Assembly (NCBI RefSeq): GCF_019049285.1
Contig: NZ_JAGMUL010000122.1
Span: forward strand, 1-41,107
Length of the DNA stretch: 41,107 bases
From: Streptomyces sp. AC550_RSS872
GTDB taxonomy: Bacteria; Actinomycetota; Actinomycetes; Streptomycetales; Streptomycetaceae
Direction of reading: 5' to 3'
Positions 16,263 to 26,276 of this stretch are shown here, piece after piece (position 1 is the stretch's first letter; each line of letters starts with the position of its first letter). The notes beneath the pieces are model-generated. The model saw only the letters and a list, made by a program, of their open reading frames with translations. It did no database searches and was not told where the DNA came from. Position numbers and translations under genes: made by a program.

Positions 16263-16366
16263 GTACCACGGCTATCAGCGCGCGCGTGCGGGGCGTCGAC
16301 GACGCGCGACCGCCCCACTCGAACGGGTATGTCAGGTGGGTGCAGCCGCTGGGGAACCCCGCGCCC

Positions 16367-18562
16367 TCACGCCCCCTGGGTCTGCGCCTGCGGCTGCGGC
16401 CTGCTCACGTCGTACACGCCTCCCACGTTCCGCATCGCCCGCATGAGCCCCGGCAGCAGCGCCGCGTCCGGCAACTGGACCGTGTAGGTGTGACGTACGC
16501 GCTGCTGGGTCGGGGGTTCGACCGTCGCCGAGACGATCTCGGCGCCCTCCAGGGCCATCGCCTCCGTGAGGTCAGCCAGAAGGTGCGGGCGGACGAACGA
16601 TTCGGCGACCAGGGTCACCCGGCACTCGGTGATCTCCCCCCAGCGCACGCCGACCTCCGCGCGCCCGGCGCCTTTCATCCGAGCCACCGCGGAGCACTCG
16701 ACGCGATGAACCGTCACCACGCCCCCGCGCACGGCGAATCCGGTGACCTCGTCGGGCGGTACGGGGGTGCAGCAGCCGGCGAGGCGTACGGCCGCGCCGG
16801 GACGGTCGACGAGTACGTCGCCATCCTCGGACCGGCCGACCGGGCCCTCCGCGCCCAGCCGCACGGCCGCGCCCTCCGGGGCAGCCGTCTGGTTCTTGGC
16901 CCCGTCCGCAGCCCCTCGGAAGGCCACCCCGGCGTCCTTGGCCTCCGCGGCTCCCTGCACGGGATGCGCGGCCAGCCACCGCTGGATGGCGATCCGTGCG
17001 GCAGGCGTGTGAGCGTGCTCCAGCCACTCCCTGGAAGGCTCCGAAGCCGGGTCCTGGCCCATGAGGAGCTGAACGGTGTCGCCGTCCCGCAGAACGGTGC
17101 TGAGGGTGGCCAGGCGGCCGTTGACGCGTGCGCCGATGCACGCGTGCGCGTCCTCGCCGTACTGCGCGTAGGCGGCGTCCACACAGGTCGCGCCCTCGGG
17201 CAGCCCCAGGGTGCCGCCGTCGGGCCGGAAGACGGTGATCTCTCGGTCCTGGGCGAGGTCCTCGCGCAGCGTGGACCAGAAGGTGTCCGGGTCGGGGGCC
17301 GCCTCCTGCCAGTCGAGGAGGCGGGAGAGCCAGCCGGGACGCGTGGGGTCGGCACGTTCGCCGTCGCTGGCGGCGACCTGCTCCTCCGAAGGAGGAGCAT
17401 AGGGATTGCCGAGCGCGACGACACCGGCCTCGGCGACCTTGTGCATCTGGTGGGTACGGATGAGGACTTCGGTTACCTGGCCGTCCGCGCGGGCGACGGC
17501 CGTGTGCAGCGACTGATACAGGTTGAACTTGGGAACCGCGATGAAGTCCTTGAACTCCGAGACGACCGGCGTCATACAGGTGTGCAGTTCACCCAGCACG
17601 CCGTAACAGTCCGCGTCCTCGTTCACCAGGACCAGCAGCCGCCCGAAGTCGGCGCCGCGCAGTCGGCCGCGCTTGCGGGACACGCGGTGCACGGAGACGA
17701 AGTGCCGTGGCCGGATGAGGACTTCGGCCTGGATGTCGGCCTCGCGCAGGACGGTGCGCATCTCGTCTGCCATCTCCGCGAGCGGATCGTCGTCACGCGA
17801 GGCGTTGCCGACGATCAGCTCCCGTGTGTGCTCGTACTCCTCGGGGTGCAGGATCGCGAAGACCAGGTCTTCCAGTTCCGTCTTGAGCGCCTGGACACCG
17901 AGTCGCTCGGCGAGCGGGATGAGCACGTCACGGGTCACCTTGGCGATACGGGCCTGTTTCTCGGGCCGCATCACGCCGAGGGTGCGCATGTTGTGCAGCC
18001 GGTCGGCGAGTTTGATCGACATCACGCGGACGTCGTTGCCGGTGGCGACGAGCATCTTGCGGAACGTCTCGGGCTCGGCGGCGGCGCCGTAGTCGACCTT
18101 CTCCAGCTTCGTGACGCCGTCGACGAGGAAGCGGACCTCCGCGCCGAACTGCTCGCCGACCTGATCGAGCGTCACGTCGGTGTCCTCGACGGTGTCGTGC
18201 AGCAGAGAGGCAGTCAAGGTCGTGGTTTCGGCGCCGAGTTCGGCGAGGATCAGGGTCACCGCGAGCGGGTGTGTGATGTACGGCTCGCCGCTCTTGCGCA
18301 TCTGGCCGCGGTGCGAGGACTCGGCCAGCACATAGGCGCGGCGCAGCGGTTCGAGGTCCGCGTCGGGATGGTGGGCCCGGTGGGCGTCGACGACATGGCT
18401 GATCGCGTCGGGCAGCCGGCCGCGCGAGGCGGGGCCGAGCAACGCCGCCCGGCCGAGGCGGCGCAGGTCGATGCGGGCACGGGCTTTCCTGCGAGGCACC
18501 GCAGGCGTCACAGGGCCTGCTACCGGGCCTGGCGTCGCGGAATTCGTGGCCTCCGCACTCAT
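16367..18562 (-). CDS. rshA: RelA/SpoT-family protein, probable (p)ppGpp hydrolase
   Basis: A 731-residue multidomain protein. The N-terminal HD hydrolase domain looks complete: YITHPLA, SLLHDTVEDT and KLADRLHNMRTL. The synthetase domain is present but eroded. RPRHFVSVHR replaces the usual RxKHxYSIxxKM, so the 'KM' lysine is lost; the DLxGIRVI segment reads DFGRLLVLV; the end motif AAHWxYKE reads VALGNPYAP; FNLYQSLHT and the Glu of TEVLIRT remain. TGS (ITVFRPDGGTLGLPEGATCV), a CC/H/C zinc-finger region and a C-terminal ACT domain follow. ATG at 18562 has GGAGG five bases upstream; the frame extends to 18613. A second Rel homologue of S. coelicolor with this neighbourhood is known as RshA (recalled). 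Confidence 0.88.
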   Translation of the reverse strand: MSAEATNSATPGPVAGPVTPAVPRRKARARIDLRRLGRAALLGPASRGRLPDAISHVVDAHRAHHPDADLEPLRRAYVLAESSHRGQMRKSGEPYITHPLAVTLILAELGAETTTLTASLLHDTVEDTDVTLDQVGEQFGAEVRFLVDGVTKLEKVDYGAAAEPETFRKMLVATGNDVRVMSIKLADRLHNMRTLGVMRPEKQARIAKVTRDVLIPLAERLGVQALKTELEDLVFAILHPEEYEHTRELIVGNASRDDDPLAEMADEMRTVLREADIQAEVLIRPRHFVSVHRVSRKRGRLRGADFGRLLVLVNEDADCYGVLGELHTCMTPVVSEFKDFIAVPKFNLYQSLHTAVARADGQVTEVLIRTHQMHKVAEAGVVALGNPYAPPSEEQVAASDGERADPTRPGWLSRLLDWQEAAPDPDTFWSTLREDLAQDREITVFRPDGGTLGLPEGATCVDAAYAQYGEDAHACIGARVNGRLATLSTVLRDGDTVQLLMGQDPASEPSREWLEHAHTPAARIAIQRWLAAHPVQGAAEAKDAGVAFRGAADGAKNQTAAPEGAAVRLGAEGPVGRSEDGDVLVDRPGAAVRLAGCCTPVPPDEVTGFAVRGGVVTVHRVECSAVARMKGAGRAEVGVRWGEITECRVTLVAESFVRPHLLADLTEAMALEGAEIVSATVEPPTQQRVRHTYTVQLPDAALLPGLMRAMRNVGGVYDVSRPQPQAQTQGA

Positions 18563-18860
18563 GGGCACCTCCGGCTGCGTGGACCGGCGGACGGGGTGCC
18601 CCATGGCGGACACGGCTCAGGGGATGGCGACATCTCCCCCGTCCGGGCCGGTGCTTGATGCTACCGAGCCCATCACGTGCGACTGACCGCCTCTCGCCGA
18701 GCGTGAAACGGATCACCCATTCGAGCGAGAGTGTGCGGGTATACGTTTTTGCGCCAGACAGCCAGCTGTCGTTCGCGATCTCGAACACGCCGAGGGTCCC
18801 GACGGCATCACTCTCAGGCCGCGTCCGGCCCAAGGCTCTGATGACGCACCACGCGACCGC

Positions 18861-19754
18861 TCAGCGAACGAACGTTTCCAGCCACTCGACGTCGATCTCC
18901 CCCTCGGCCACGATCACCGCGGGGCCGGTCATCTCGATCTCGCCATCGGGCCGCTCGGTGATCACGAGGCTGCCGCCCGGCACATCGACGGTGTACGTCA
19001 CGGGGGCGCCGGTGACCGCCGGGTCCGCCCCGTCCCGCCGCGCGGTGGCCACGGCGACGGCACACGCGCCCGTGCCGCACGACCGGGTCTCGCCCGCCCC
19101 GCGCTCGTGCACGCGCAGCGCGACGTGCCGGGGCCCCCGGTCGACCACGAACTCGACATTGACCCCGTCCGGATAGGCCGAGGCCGGGCTGAACGGCGGC
19201 GCCGAGTACAGGTCGCCGGCGTGCGCGAGGTCGTCCACGAAGGCGACCGCGTGCGGGTTGCCCATGTTCACGTTCCGCGCGGGCCAGCTGCGCTCACCGA
19301 CGCTGACCGTGACGTCCCCTTCGGGGAACAGCGCCTTGCCCATGCCGACGGTGACATCACCCGCGGCGGAGCCGCCACCGGACGCGGTCTTGGCGATGTG
19401 CACGGTCTTCACGCCCCCGCGCGTGGCGACCGCGAGATCGCCTTCGACGGCGTACCCGGCGCGCTGGAGGTAGCGCGCGAACACGCGCACGCCGTTGCCG
19501 CACATCTCCGCGATCGAGCCGTCGCCGTTGCGGTAGTCCATGAACCACTCGGCCTCGGCCGCCATGCCCTTGGCCTCGGGGTGCGCCGCGGACCGCACGA
19601 CGTGCAGCAGCCCGTCACCGCCGATGCCCGCGCGGCGGTCGCACAGGGCTGCGACGGCGGCCGGGGGAAGGTCGATGACGTTCTCGGGATCCGGGACGAT
19701 CACGAAGTCGTTCTCGGTGCCGTGACCCTTGAGGAAGGCGATCCGCGTGCTCAT
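18861..19754 (-). CDS. dapF: Diaminopimelate epimerase DapF
   Basis: A 297-residue cofactor-independent epimerase that converts LL- to meso-diaminopimelate in the lysine and peptidoglycan pathway. Both catalytic cysteines are visible, in MCGNGVRVFARYL and SCGTGACAVAVA. The N-terminus FLKGHGTENDFVIV and the GIGGDGLL motif also fit. The start is ATG at 19754. It follows the small membrane protein gene by 46 bp, so the two may be co-transcribed. The 298-bp gap to the RelA/SpoT homologue suggests that gene has its own promoter, which I could not place with confidence. Streptomyces walls contain LL-diaminopimelate, so DapF mainly serves lysine synthesis here. Confidence 0.95.
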   Translation of the reverse strand: MSTRIAFLKGHGTENDFVIVPDPENVIDLPPAAVAALCDRRAGIGGDGLLHVVRSAAHPEAKGMAAEAEWFMDYRNGDGSIAEMCGNGVRVFARYLQRAGYAVEGDLAVATRGGVKTVHIAKTASGGGSAAGDVTVGMGKALFPEGDVTVSVGERSWPARNVNMGNPHAVAFVDDLAHAGDLYSAPPFSPASAYPDGVNVEFVVDRGPRHVALRVHERGAGETRSCGTGACAVAVATARRDGADPAVTGAPVTYTVDVPGGSLVITERPDGEIEMTGPAVIVAEGEIDVEWLETFVR

Positions 19755-19800
19755 TCCTCGATCGTACGGTGCCGCTACGACAGACCCGTAAGGACAGTCC

Positions 19801-20313
19801 TCAGCGCAGGCGAGCCACTCGCCACACGGCCAGCACGACGATCGCGGCGACGAGCAGGACGTACGCCAGCACGACCCGCCAGTCCGGTCTGCGACCGGAG
19901 CCCCGCTGCGGCAGCCCGGGCCAGGTGTAGCCGACCCGGCGAGCGGCCATCATGCCCCAGCCGGCCGCACAGGAGCAGATCAGCAGCCCCAGCATGGCGA
20001 TCACGGCCCCGCTGTCGCCGAAGTCGAAGGCCAGCGGGAACGCGAACATCAGGGAGCCGACCGCGGCCAGGGAGACGATGGGCGCGAGCTGCCAGATGCG
20101 CAGCCGGCGCTGCGGGCGCAGCTCGACCTCGACCTCCGGGCCGCTCGCGTACATCTCCTCGGGCTCGGGGCCGTCATCGGTGACGCCACCCTCGGTCTCG
20201 TCGATGCCGTCCGGCCCGTCGGGGCTCCGACGGTCGCCGTCCCGCTCCGGTTCGCCCCGGTCAGCGGTGACGTTCTCGGTGCCTTCTGCGGTGTCGCGAG
20301 GGCCGGCCTCCAT
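19801..20313 (-). CDS. Small membrane protein of unknown function
   Basis: A 170-residue protein. The first 75 residues are acidic and probably disordered (Asp/Glu/Gly-rich). Three predicted membrane segments follow: IVSLAAVGSLMFAFPLAF, AVIAMLGLLICSCAAGWGMM and VVLAYVLLVAAIVVLAVW. The start is ATG at 20313 with GGGAGGG upstream; the frame is open to 20376 but the extension has no ribosome site. It lies between miaA and dapF in the same direction. I do not recognise a family. Confidence 0.75.
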   Translation of the reverse strand: MEAGPRDTAEGTENVTADRGEPERDGDRRSPDGPDGIDETEGGVTDDGPEPEEMYASGPEVEVELRPQRRLRIWQLAPIVSLAAVGSLMFAFPLAFDFGDSGAVIAMLGLLICSCAAGWGMMAARRVGYTWPGLPQRGSGRRPDWRVVLAYVLLVAAIVVLAVWRVARLR

Positions 20314-20421
20314 CGCCACGCGCCCTCCCAACTCGGACTCCACTTGGTCGATCGAAGCTCGATGATGGCATGGCACCGGAGGCCGGGATGACGGCCGGAG
20401 CGTCCCGATGCCATCACGTGA

Positions 20422-21360
20422 TCAGGCTGTAACCGGTCGTTCGACCAACGCCAGTGCGAGATGCGGAAGTTCTGTGAGGTCCGCCGCAGCCCCACTCAGC
20501 CAGTGCACCCGCGGGTCGCGCCTGAACCATGAATCCTGGCGGCGCGCGAAGCGCTTGGTGGCACGTACGGTCTCGGACCGCGCCTCTTCCAGAGTGCACT
20601 CCCCGGCGAGCGCCGCGAGCACCTGCTGGTAGCCGAGCGCGCGCGAGGCCGTACGCCCCTCACGCAACCCCTGCGCCTCCAGCGCGCGGACCTCGTCCAC
20701 CAGCCCGGCGTCCCACATCCGGTCGACCCGGCCCGAGATGCGCTCGTCCAGCTCCGGACGGGCCACGCCGACGCCGATCTGGACCGTGTCGTAGACCGAG
20801 TCATGACCGGGGAGGTTGGCTGTGAAGGGCTGGCCGGTGATCTCGATCACTTCGAGGGCGCGTACGATACGGCGGCCGTTGCTGGGGAGGATGGCCTGGG
20901 CGGCCTCGGGGTCGGCGGCGGCCAGGCGGGCGTGCAGCGCCCCGGAACCGCGCAGTGCGAGCTCCTCCTCCAGCCGGGCCCTGACCTCGGGGTCGGTGCC
21001 GGGGAACTCCAGGTTGTCGACGGCCCCACGGACGTAGAGTCCCGAGCCGCCGACCAGGATCGGCCAGCGCCCCTCGGCGAGCAGCGCGTCGATCCGCTCA
21101 CGCGCGAGCCTCTGGTACTCGGCGACGGACGCCGTGACCGTCACGTCCCAGATGTCCAGGAGATGGTGCGGAACGCCGTCCCGCTCGTCGGGCGTCAGCT
21201 TGGCGGTGCCGATGTCCATCCCTCGGTAGAGCTGCATGGAGTCGGCGTTGACGACCTCACCCCCGAGTTGCCGGGCCAGGAAGACGCCCAGATCGGACTT
21301 TCCGGCCGCGGTGGGTCCGACTACGGCAATGACGCGGGGGGCGGGGGGTGCGCTGCTCAC
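20422..21360 (-). CDS. miaA: tRNA dimethylallyltransferase MiaA
   Basis: A 312-residue enzyme that transfers a dimethylallyl group to N6 of A37 in tRNAs reading UNN codons. The P-loop VVGPTAAGKSDL, then GGEVVNADSMQLYRGMDIGT and PHHLLD, are characteristic, and the length is typical. The start is GTG at 21360, just before the conserved RVIAVVGPTAAGKS; the frame continues upstream but the extension is Arg-rich with no family similarity. MiaB, which modifies the product further, is encoded about 1.7 kb away at 23069-24583. Confidence 0.95.
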   Translation of the reverse strand: MSSAPPAPRVIAVVGPTAAGKSDLGVFLARQLGGEVVNADSMQLYRGMDIGTAKLTPDERDGVPHHLLDIWDVTVTASVAEYQRLARERIDALLAEGRWPILVGGSGLYVRGAVDNLEFPGTDPEVRARLEEELALRGSGALHARLAAADPEAAQAILPSNGRRIVRALEVIEITGQPFTANLPGHDSVYDTVQIGVGVARPELDERISGRVDRMWDAGLVDEVRALEAQGLREGRTASRALGYQQVLAALAGECTLEEARSETVRATKRFARRQDSWFRRDPRVHWLSGAAADLTELPHLALALVERPVTA

Positions 21361-21542
21361 CGCCCCAGTCTCGCAAACCTCACGGGGTGGCCTCGAACGA
21401 GTTACGTGACGGCACACGCGCGGGGTCGTTGCCTGTTGCGAGGTTTTCGCCGCCGGTTTCGCGGAGGCGGCGACCCGGGGGCGCAAACGGACGCACCGGA
21501 CGACGCGGGATTTCGCCCGCACGAGTAACGTATGGAGTGGAT

Positions 21543-21812
21543 ATGGGCGTTTTCACACGACTTTTCCGGCGGTCGAAGGCCACGGAGGAGGCGTCAACCG
21601 TCGAGGCTCAGGCCGACACACCAACGGCCGAGCCCGCGGCGGAGGAGGCGGCGGAGGCGCAGGGGTCGGCCGGGACCAAGGCCGAGGACGCGGCCGAACC
21701 GACGGCGGCGGAGTCCGTCGAGACCGACGCCGACGACGGCGTCGAGATCCCCAAGCAGCAGTCCGCCGACGAGGCGGCCGACAGCGAGGCCGGTGAGGGC
21801 GCCCGCACGTAA
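21543..21812 (+). CDS. Small acidic hypothetical protein
   Basis: An 89-residue protein. The first ten residues (MGVFTRLFRR) look like an amphipathic, membrane-associating helix. The rest is almost entirely Ala, Glu, Asp and Thr and is probably disordered. The start is ATG at 21543, divergent from miaA. The next small gene follows after 24 bp, so the two form a short operon. I recognise no domain and do not infer a function. Codon use looks genuine for the genus. Confidence 0.7.
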   Translation: MGVFTRLFRRSKATEEASTVEAQADTPTAEPAAEEAAEAQGSAGTKAEDAAEPTAAESVETDADDGVEIPKQQSADEAADSEAGEGART

Positions 21813-21836
21813 CTGCCCCGCGCGGGAAGGTGAACG

Positions 21837-22106
21837 ATGGGTCTGAAGGATAATTTGAAAGCCAAACTCGCCCCGGCGAAGGACAAGGTCTCCGGCCTCG
21901 CGCAGCGGCACGAGGGCAAGATCCAGCACGGTCTCGACAAGGCCGCGAAGGTCGTCGACGAGAAGACCAAGGGCAAGTACAGCGACAGGATCCACACGGG
22001 CACGGGCAAGGCCAAGGGCGCCATGGACCGACTCGCGCACAAGGGCGACGACACGGCGACCGGCAGCAGCACACCGCCGCCGGACGCACCCCCGCCGACC
22101 ACCTGA
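21837..22106 (+). CDS. MT0933/Rv0909-like antitoxin family protein
   Basis: An 89-residue Lys/Asp-rich protein: MGLKDNLKAKLAPAKDKVSG, then GLDKAAKVVDEKTKGKYSDR and a Pro/Thr-rich tail. The GLDKAAKVVDEKTKGKYSDRI segment matches the family annotated as MT0933-like antitoxins after Rv0909 of the mycobacterial Rv0909/Rv0910 pair. No toxin of the Rv0910 type is next to it, so the antitoxin label rests on family membership only. GGAAGG lies eight bases before the ATG. A strong hairpin ends the transcript at 22119-22161. Confidence 0.75.
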   Translation: MGLKDNLKAKLAPAKDKVSGLAQRHEGKIQHGLDKAAKVVDEKTKGKYSDRIHTGTGKAKGAMDRLAHKGDDTATGSSTPPPDAPPPTT

Positions 22107-22118
22107 ACGGCACATCGA

Positions 22119-22161
22119 CGGACGGCCGCGGAGCTTGACGGCTCCCGGCCGTCCGCCGTTT
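22119..22161. terminator. Terminator between the antitoxin-like gene and a convergent gene
   Basis: CGGACGGCCG at 22119-22128 pairs with CGGCCGTCCG at 22146-22155. The stem continues inward with a one-base bulge (GGAGC/GCTCC), and CCGTTTT follows on the plus strand. It lies in a convergent 71-bp gap. Confidence 0.8.
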
Positions 22162-22177
22162 TCGGAAGCGGCGTGCG

Positions 22178-22918
22178 CTACGACCAGGTCGCGACCAGGT
22201 AGCCCACCCCGTACGGCGCGTCCTCGTACAGCAAGGCGCCCGAGAGACCCGCCTCCTCCGCGGCGCCCGCGAGGACCTGCCAGGGGGCCCGGCCCGACGC
22301 CTTCAGCTCGTGCGCGAGTTCGGTGTCCAGTGCCCTCAGGGCGGCCACGTCCGCGTCACCCAGCGCACGCGCGACGGACGCGTCGAACGGGGCCGCTCGC
22401 TCGTCGAGGTATCCGGGCGCCTTGAGCGTGCGACAGGCGCTGGCGTCGCCCATCGCCAGCACTGCCACCCGCTCGGCCCGGGCGGCGATGTCCCTTCCGA
22501 TTTCAATACACCGCTCGGCCTGAAGAGGTTCCCCCACACCGAGTCCCTCGATCGGGGCGTCCGACCATCCGGTCCGCTCCAGCAGCCATGCGGCGACGGC
22601 GAGCGAGGACGGAAGCCGCGGGTCCGAAAGCGCCGAATCGGGCGCGTCGCCGTCACCCTGACCTGCGCCCCGGCCCAGCCGTACGTCGATGTCCACACCG
22701 AAGCCCCGGAACGTACCCCACGTCCCTTGCGGATACGTCCGCCGCCCGCTCTCCTCGGCGGGCCCCACGACCACGAGCCGGTCCGGCCGGGCAGCGGCGA
22801 GCAGGCCCAGCGCATCCGTACAGGCAGCCCGCGCGGCGTCCAGCTCGCCCGCGGCGCCCGCGGCGACCAGGGGCACGAGGAGGGGCGGGCAGGGGCAGAC
22901 GGCGGCAGCGACAAGCAT
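22178..22918 (-). CDS. Class III extradiol dioxygenase LigB-like protein
   Basis: A 246-residue protein. The N-terminus AAAVCPCPPLLVPLV and the motif LVVVGPAEESGRR resemble the LigB-like fold of class III extradiol ring-cleavage dioxygenases. The usual second-shell and iron ligands are not all evident (PCPP stands where family enzymes have PHPP), so activity is uncertain. Similar proteins sit between miaA and miaB in other Streptomyces, as I recall. The start is ATG at 22918. No ribosome site stands out. Confidence 0.7.
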   Translation of the reverse strand: MLVAAAVCPCPPLLVPLVAAGAAGELDAARAACTDALGLLAAARPDRLVVVGPAEESGRRTYPQGTWGTFRGFGVDIDVRLGRGAGQGDGDAPDSALSDPRLPSSLAVAAWLLERTGWSDAPIEGLGVGEPLQAERCIEIGRDIAARAERVAVLAMGDASACRTLKAPGYLDERAAPFDASVARALGDADVAALRALDTELAHELKASGRAPWQVLAGAAEEAGLSGALLYEDAPYGVGYLVATWS

Positions 22919-23068
22919 GATCGGCAGCCTACTGCGAGGCCCCGGAGGCGACCCGGGACGACATCCGCGAGGCTGCCCGAGACGACGTCCCCGGTACAGC
23001 AGGCGGCAGGCGCCCAGACCGCCCCCTGAGCCATGTGCACGCCCTCGCGGTCCGGTCTCCCGGTCCCG

Positions 23069-24583
<1,515 letters not shown>

Positions 24584-24651
24584 GGGACAAGGGTATGCGG
24601 TCACGAGAACCCGTCGCCCCGGCCCAAGAGGGCTGAAGCGGCGGAATAGAG

Positions 24652-25056
24652 CTACCGCGCGGGAGCCGCCCACCCCTGCCGGCGCAGCACGCCCGACACG
24701 TCCGGGGCCTCGTAGTGCTCGCCCTTGAGGACCTTGCCGTCGGCTCTGCGGGAGATCCGGCCGTCCGGGCCCAGCTTGGTCATGTTGGAGCGGTGGATCT
24801 CGGACAGTACGGCGTCGAGGTCGATGCCGTGGACCAGGGCCGTGCCGTACGCGACGTAGACGACGTCCGCCAGCTCGTGCGCGAGTTTGTCGAGCGGGCC
24901 GGTCACGGAGACCTCGGCGACCTCCGCGGCCTCCTCGGCGAGCAGCTCTCCACGGTGGGCGGCGAGTTCCGGGGAGACCTCGGTCGGCGTTCTGCGGGCG
25001 TCGAGGCCGAAGGCGAGGTGGAATTCACGGACCAGGTCGGCGGGAGAGGAACTCAT
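24652..25056 (-). CDS. MazG-like nucleotide pyrophosphohydrolase
   Basis: A 134-residue all-alpha NTP pyrophosphohydrolase. The metal-binding pattern is visible as EEAAEVAE and, after a spacer, ELADVVYVAYG, as in MazG and phosphoribosyl-ATP pyrophosphohydrolase relatives. The C-terminus carries the common tail SNMTKLGPDGRISRRADGKV. Such enzymes cleave (d)NTPs, often non-canonical ones, to NMP and PPi. The start is ATG at 25056, after a short gap that also serves the divergent gene at 25150. It probably shares a transcript with miaB. The substrate is not known. Confidence 0.85.
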   Translation of the reverse strand: MSSSPADLVREFHLAFGLDARRTPTEVSPELAAHRGELLAEEAAEVAEVSVTGPLDKLAHELADVVYVAYGTALVHGIDLDAVLSEIHRSNMTKLGPDGRISRRADGKVLKGEHYEAPDVSGVLRRQGWAAPAR

Positions 25057-25149
25057 GCGGCGACTGTATCGGCCGGGTCTGACACCCCTCGCCTCCCCTG
25101 TGACCCCTGCCCTGGTCAGCACCGCGTACCGGCTGGCAGGATCGCGGCC

Positions 25150-26145
25150 ATGTTCAAGGCATTCACCCGCATCAGCAGGCGCCGGACCGTCGAGGGCGCG
25201 GCCGCCGGGCTCGTGACCCTCGGGTTGCTGCTGTGGTGGCTGCTGCCGCTCGGTGAGGACCCGCCGAGCGGGACGATCACGTTCAGTACGGGCACGCGCG
25301 CGGGGGTCTACCAGGAGTACGGCGAGCTCCTGCGCGAGGAGCTCGCCAAGGACATGCCGCAGCTGAAGGTGCGGCTGACGACGAGCGCCGGGTCGCAGGA
25401 GAACGTCGAACGCGTGGCGAGCGGTGAAGCCGACTTCACGATCGCCGCTGCCGACGCCGTGGACACGTTCAGGATGGGCGGCAAGCCCGTCACGGACCGG
25501 CTGCGCGGCGTCGCCCGCCTGTACGACGACTATGTGCAGCTCGTCGTCCCACCCGACTCCGACATCCGCTCCGTCGCGGACCTGAAGGGCAAGCGGGTGG
25601 CCATAGGGCTGCCCAACTCCGGCGTGCGCCTGATCGCCACCCGCGTGTTGGAGGCCGCCGGCATCGATCCGGAGAAGGACATCACGCCCAGGGCGGACGG
25701 CATCGACACCGGGCCCAAGCGGCTGGGACGCGAGCTGGACGCGTTCTTCTGGTCGGGCGGACTGCCGACGGGCGGCCTGGAGGAGCTCGCCAAGACCTCC
25801 GCGTTCCGGTTCGTGCCGATCGACGCGGACCTCGTCGCCAAGGTGCACGCCCAGGGGGACGCGGCCCACTTCTACCGAGCGACCAACATGCCGGAATCGG
25901 CCTACCCCCGCATCCAGGACGGCGCCACGGTGCCGACGATCGCCGTGTCCAACCTGCTGATCACCCGCAAGAACATGGACCCCCGGCTCACCGAATGGCT
26001 GACCCGGACGGTGATCAAGAGTCGCGACGGCATCGGCGCCCACGTCCACTCCGCGCAACTCGTCGACCTGCGTACGGCGATCTACACCGACCCGCTGACG
26101 CTGCACGAGGGCGCCAAGCGTTACTACCGCTCGGTGAAGCCGTAG
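25150..26145 (+). CDS. TAXI-family TRAP transporter solute-binding protein
   Basis: A 331-residue protein of the TAXI type. The N-terminus has one hydrophobic segment (GAAAGLVTLGLLLWWLLPLG) without a lipobox, so it is a signal anchor or signal peptide. The binding domain starts at ITFSTGTRAGVYQEYG and contains VRLTTSAGSQENVERVASGE and DLKGKRVAIGLPNSGVRLIA. No TRAP membrane subunits are adjacent, so it may act with a transporter elsewhere or as a sensor input. The start is ATG at 25150. The stop TAG forms the first unit of a short tandem repeat. Confidence 0.88.
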   Translation: MFKAFTRISRRRTVEGAAAGLVTLGLLLWWLLPLGEDPPSGTITFSTGTRAGVYQEYGELLREELAKDMPQLKVRLTTSAGSQENVERVASGEADFTIAAADAVDTFRMGGKPVTDRLRGVARLYDDYVQLVVPPDSDIRSVADLKGKRVAIGLPNSGVRLIATRVLEAAGIDPEKDITPRADGIDTGPKRLGRELDAFFWSGGLPTGGLEELAKTSAFRFVPIDADLVAKVHAQGDAAHFYRATNMPESAYPRIQDGATVPTIAVSNLLITRKNMDPRLTEWLTRTVIKSRDGIGAHVHSAQLVDLRTAIYTDPLTLHEGAKRYYRSVKP

Positions 26146-26221
26146 CGCAGGCCGCGTCGGACCAGCCGTAGCCCTGCCCGCCTCGGACCAGCCGTAGCGC
26201 AGTCCGTTGGACCAGCCGTAG
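26140..26221. repeat. Short tandem repeat that includes the stop codon of the TAXI gene
   Basis: CCGTAG recurs at 26140, 26166, 26192 and 26216, heading units of 26, 26 and 24 bases that each end in GGACCAG. The first CCGTAG holds the stop codon. A CCCGCA simple repeat follows near 26250-26275. It lies in the convergent gap before the histidine kinase gene, where I found no hairpin terminator. Confidence 0.75.
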
Positions 26222-26276
26222 GCGACAGCAGGAACCCGCCGACCCGCAAACGCGCCCGCACCCGCACCCGCACCCG

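Noticed and set aside
16286..18658. A 790-codon open frame on the plus strand
   Set aside because: It is antisense to the RelA/SpoT homologue, whose domains are unmistakable; the frame reads as a shadow.
18655..18700. Promoter for the RelA/SpoT homologue (TAGCAT with TCAGTC 17 bases upstream, minus strand)
   Set aside because: The -35 match is poor and such pairs occur by chance; not reported as a feature.
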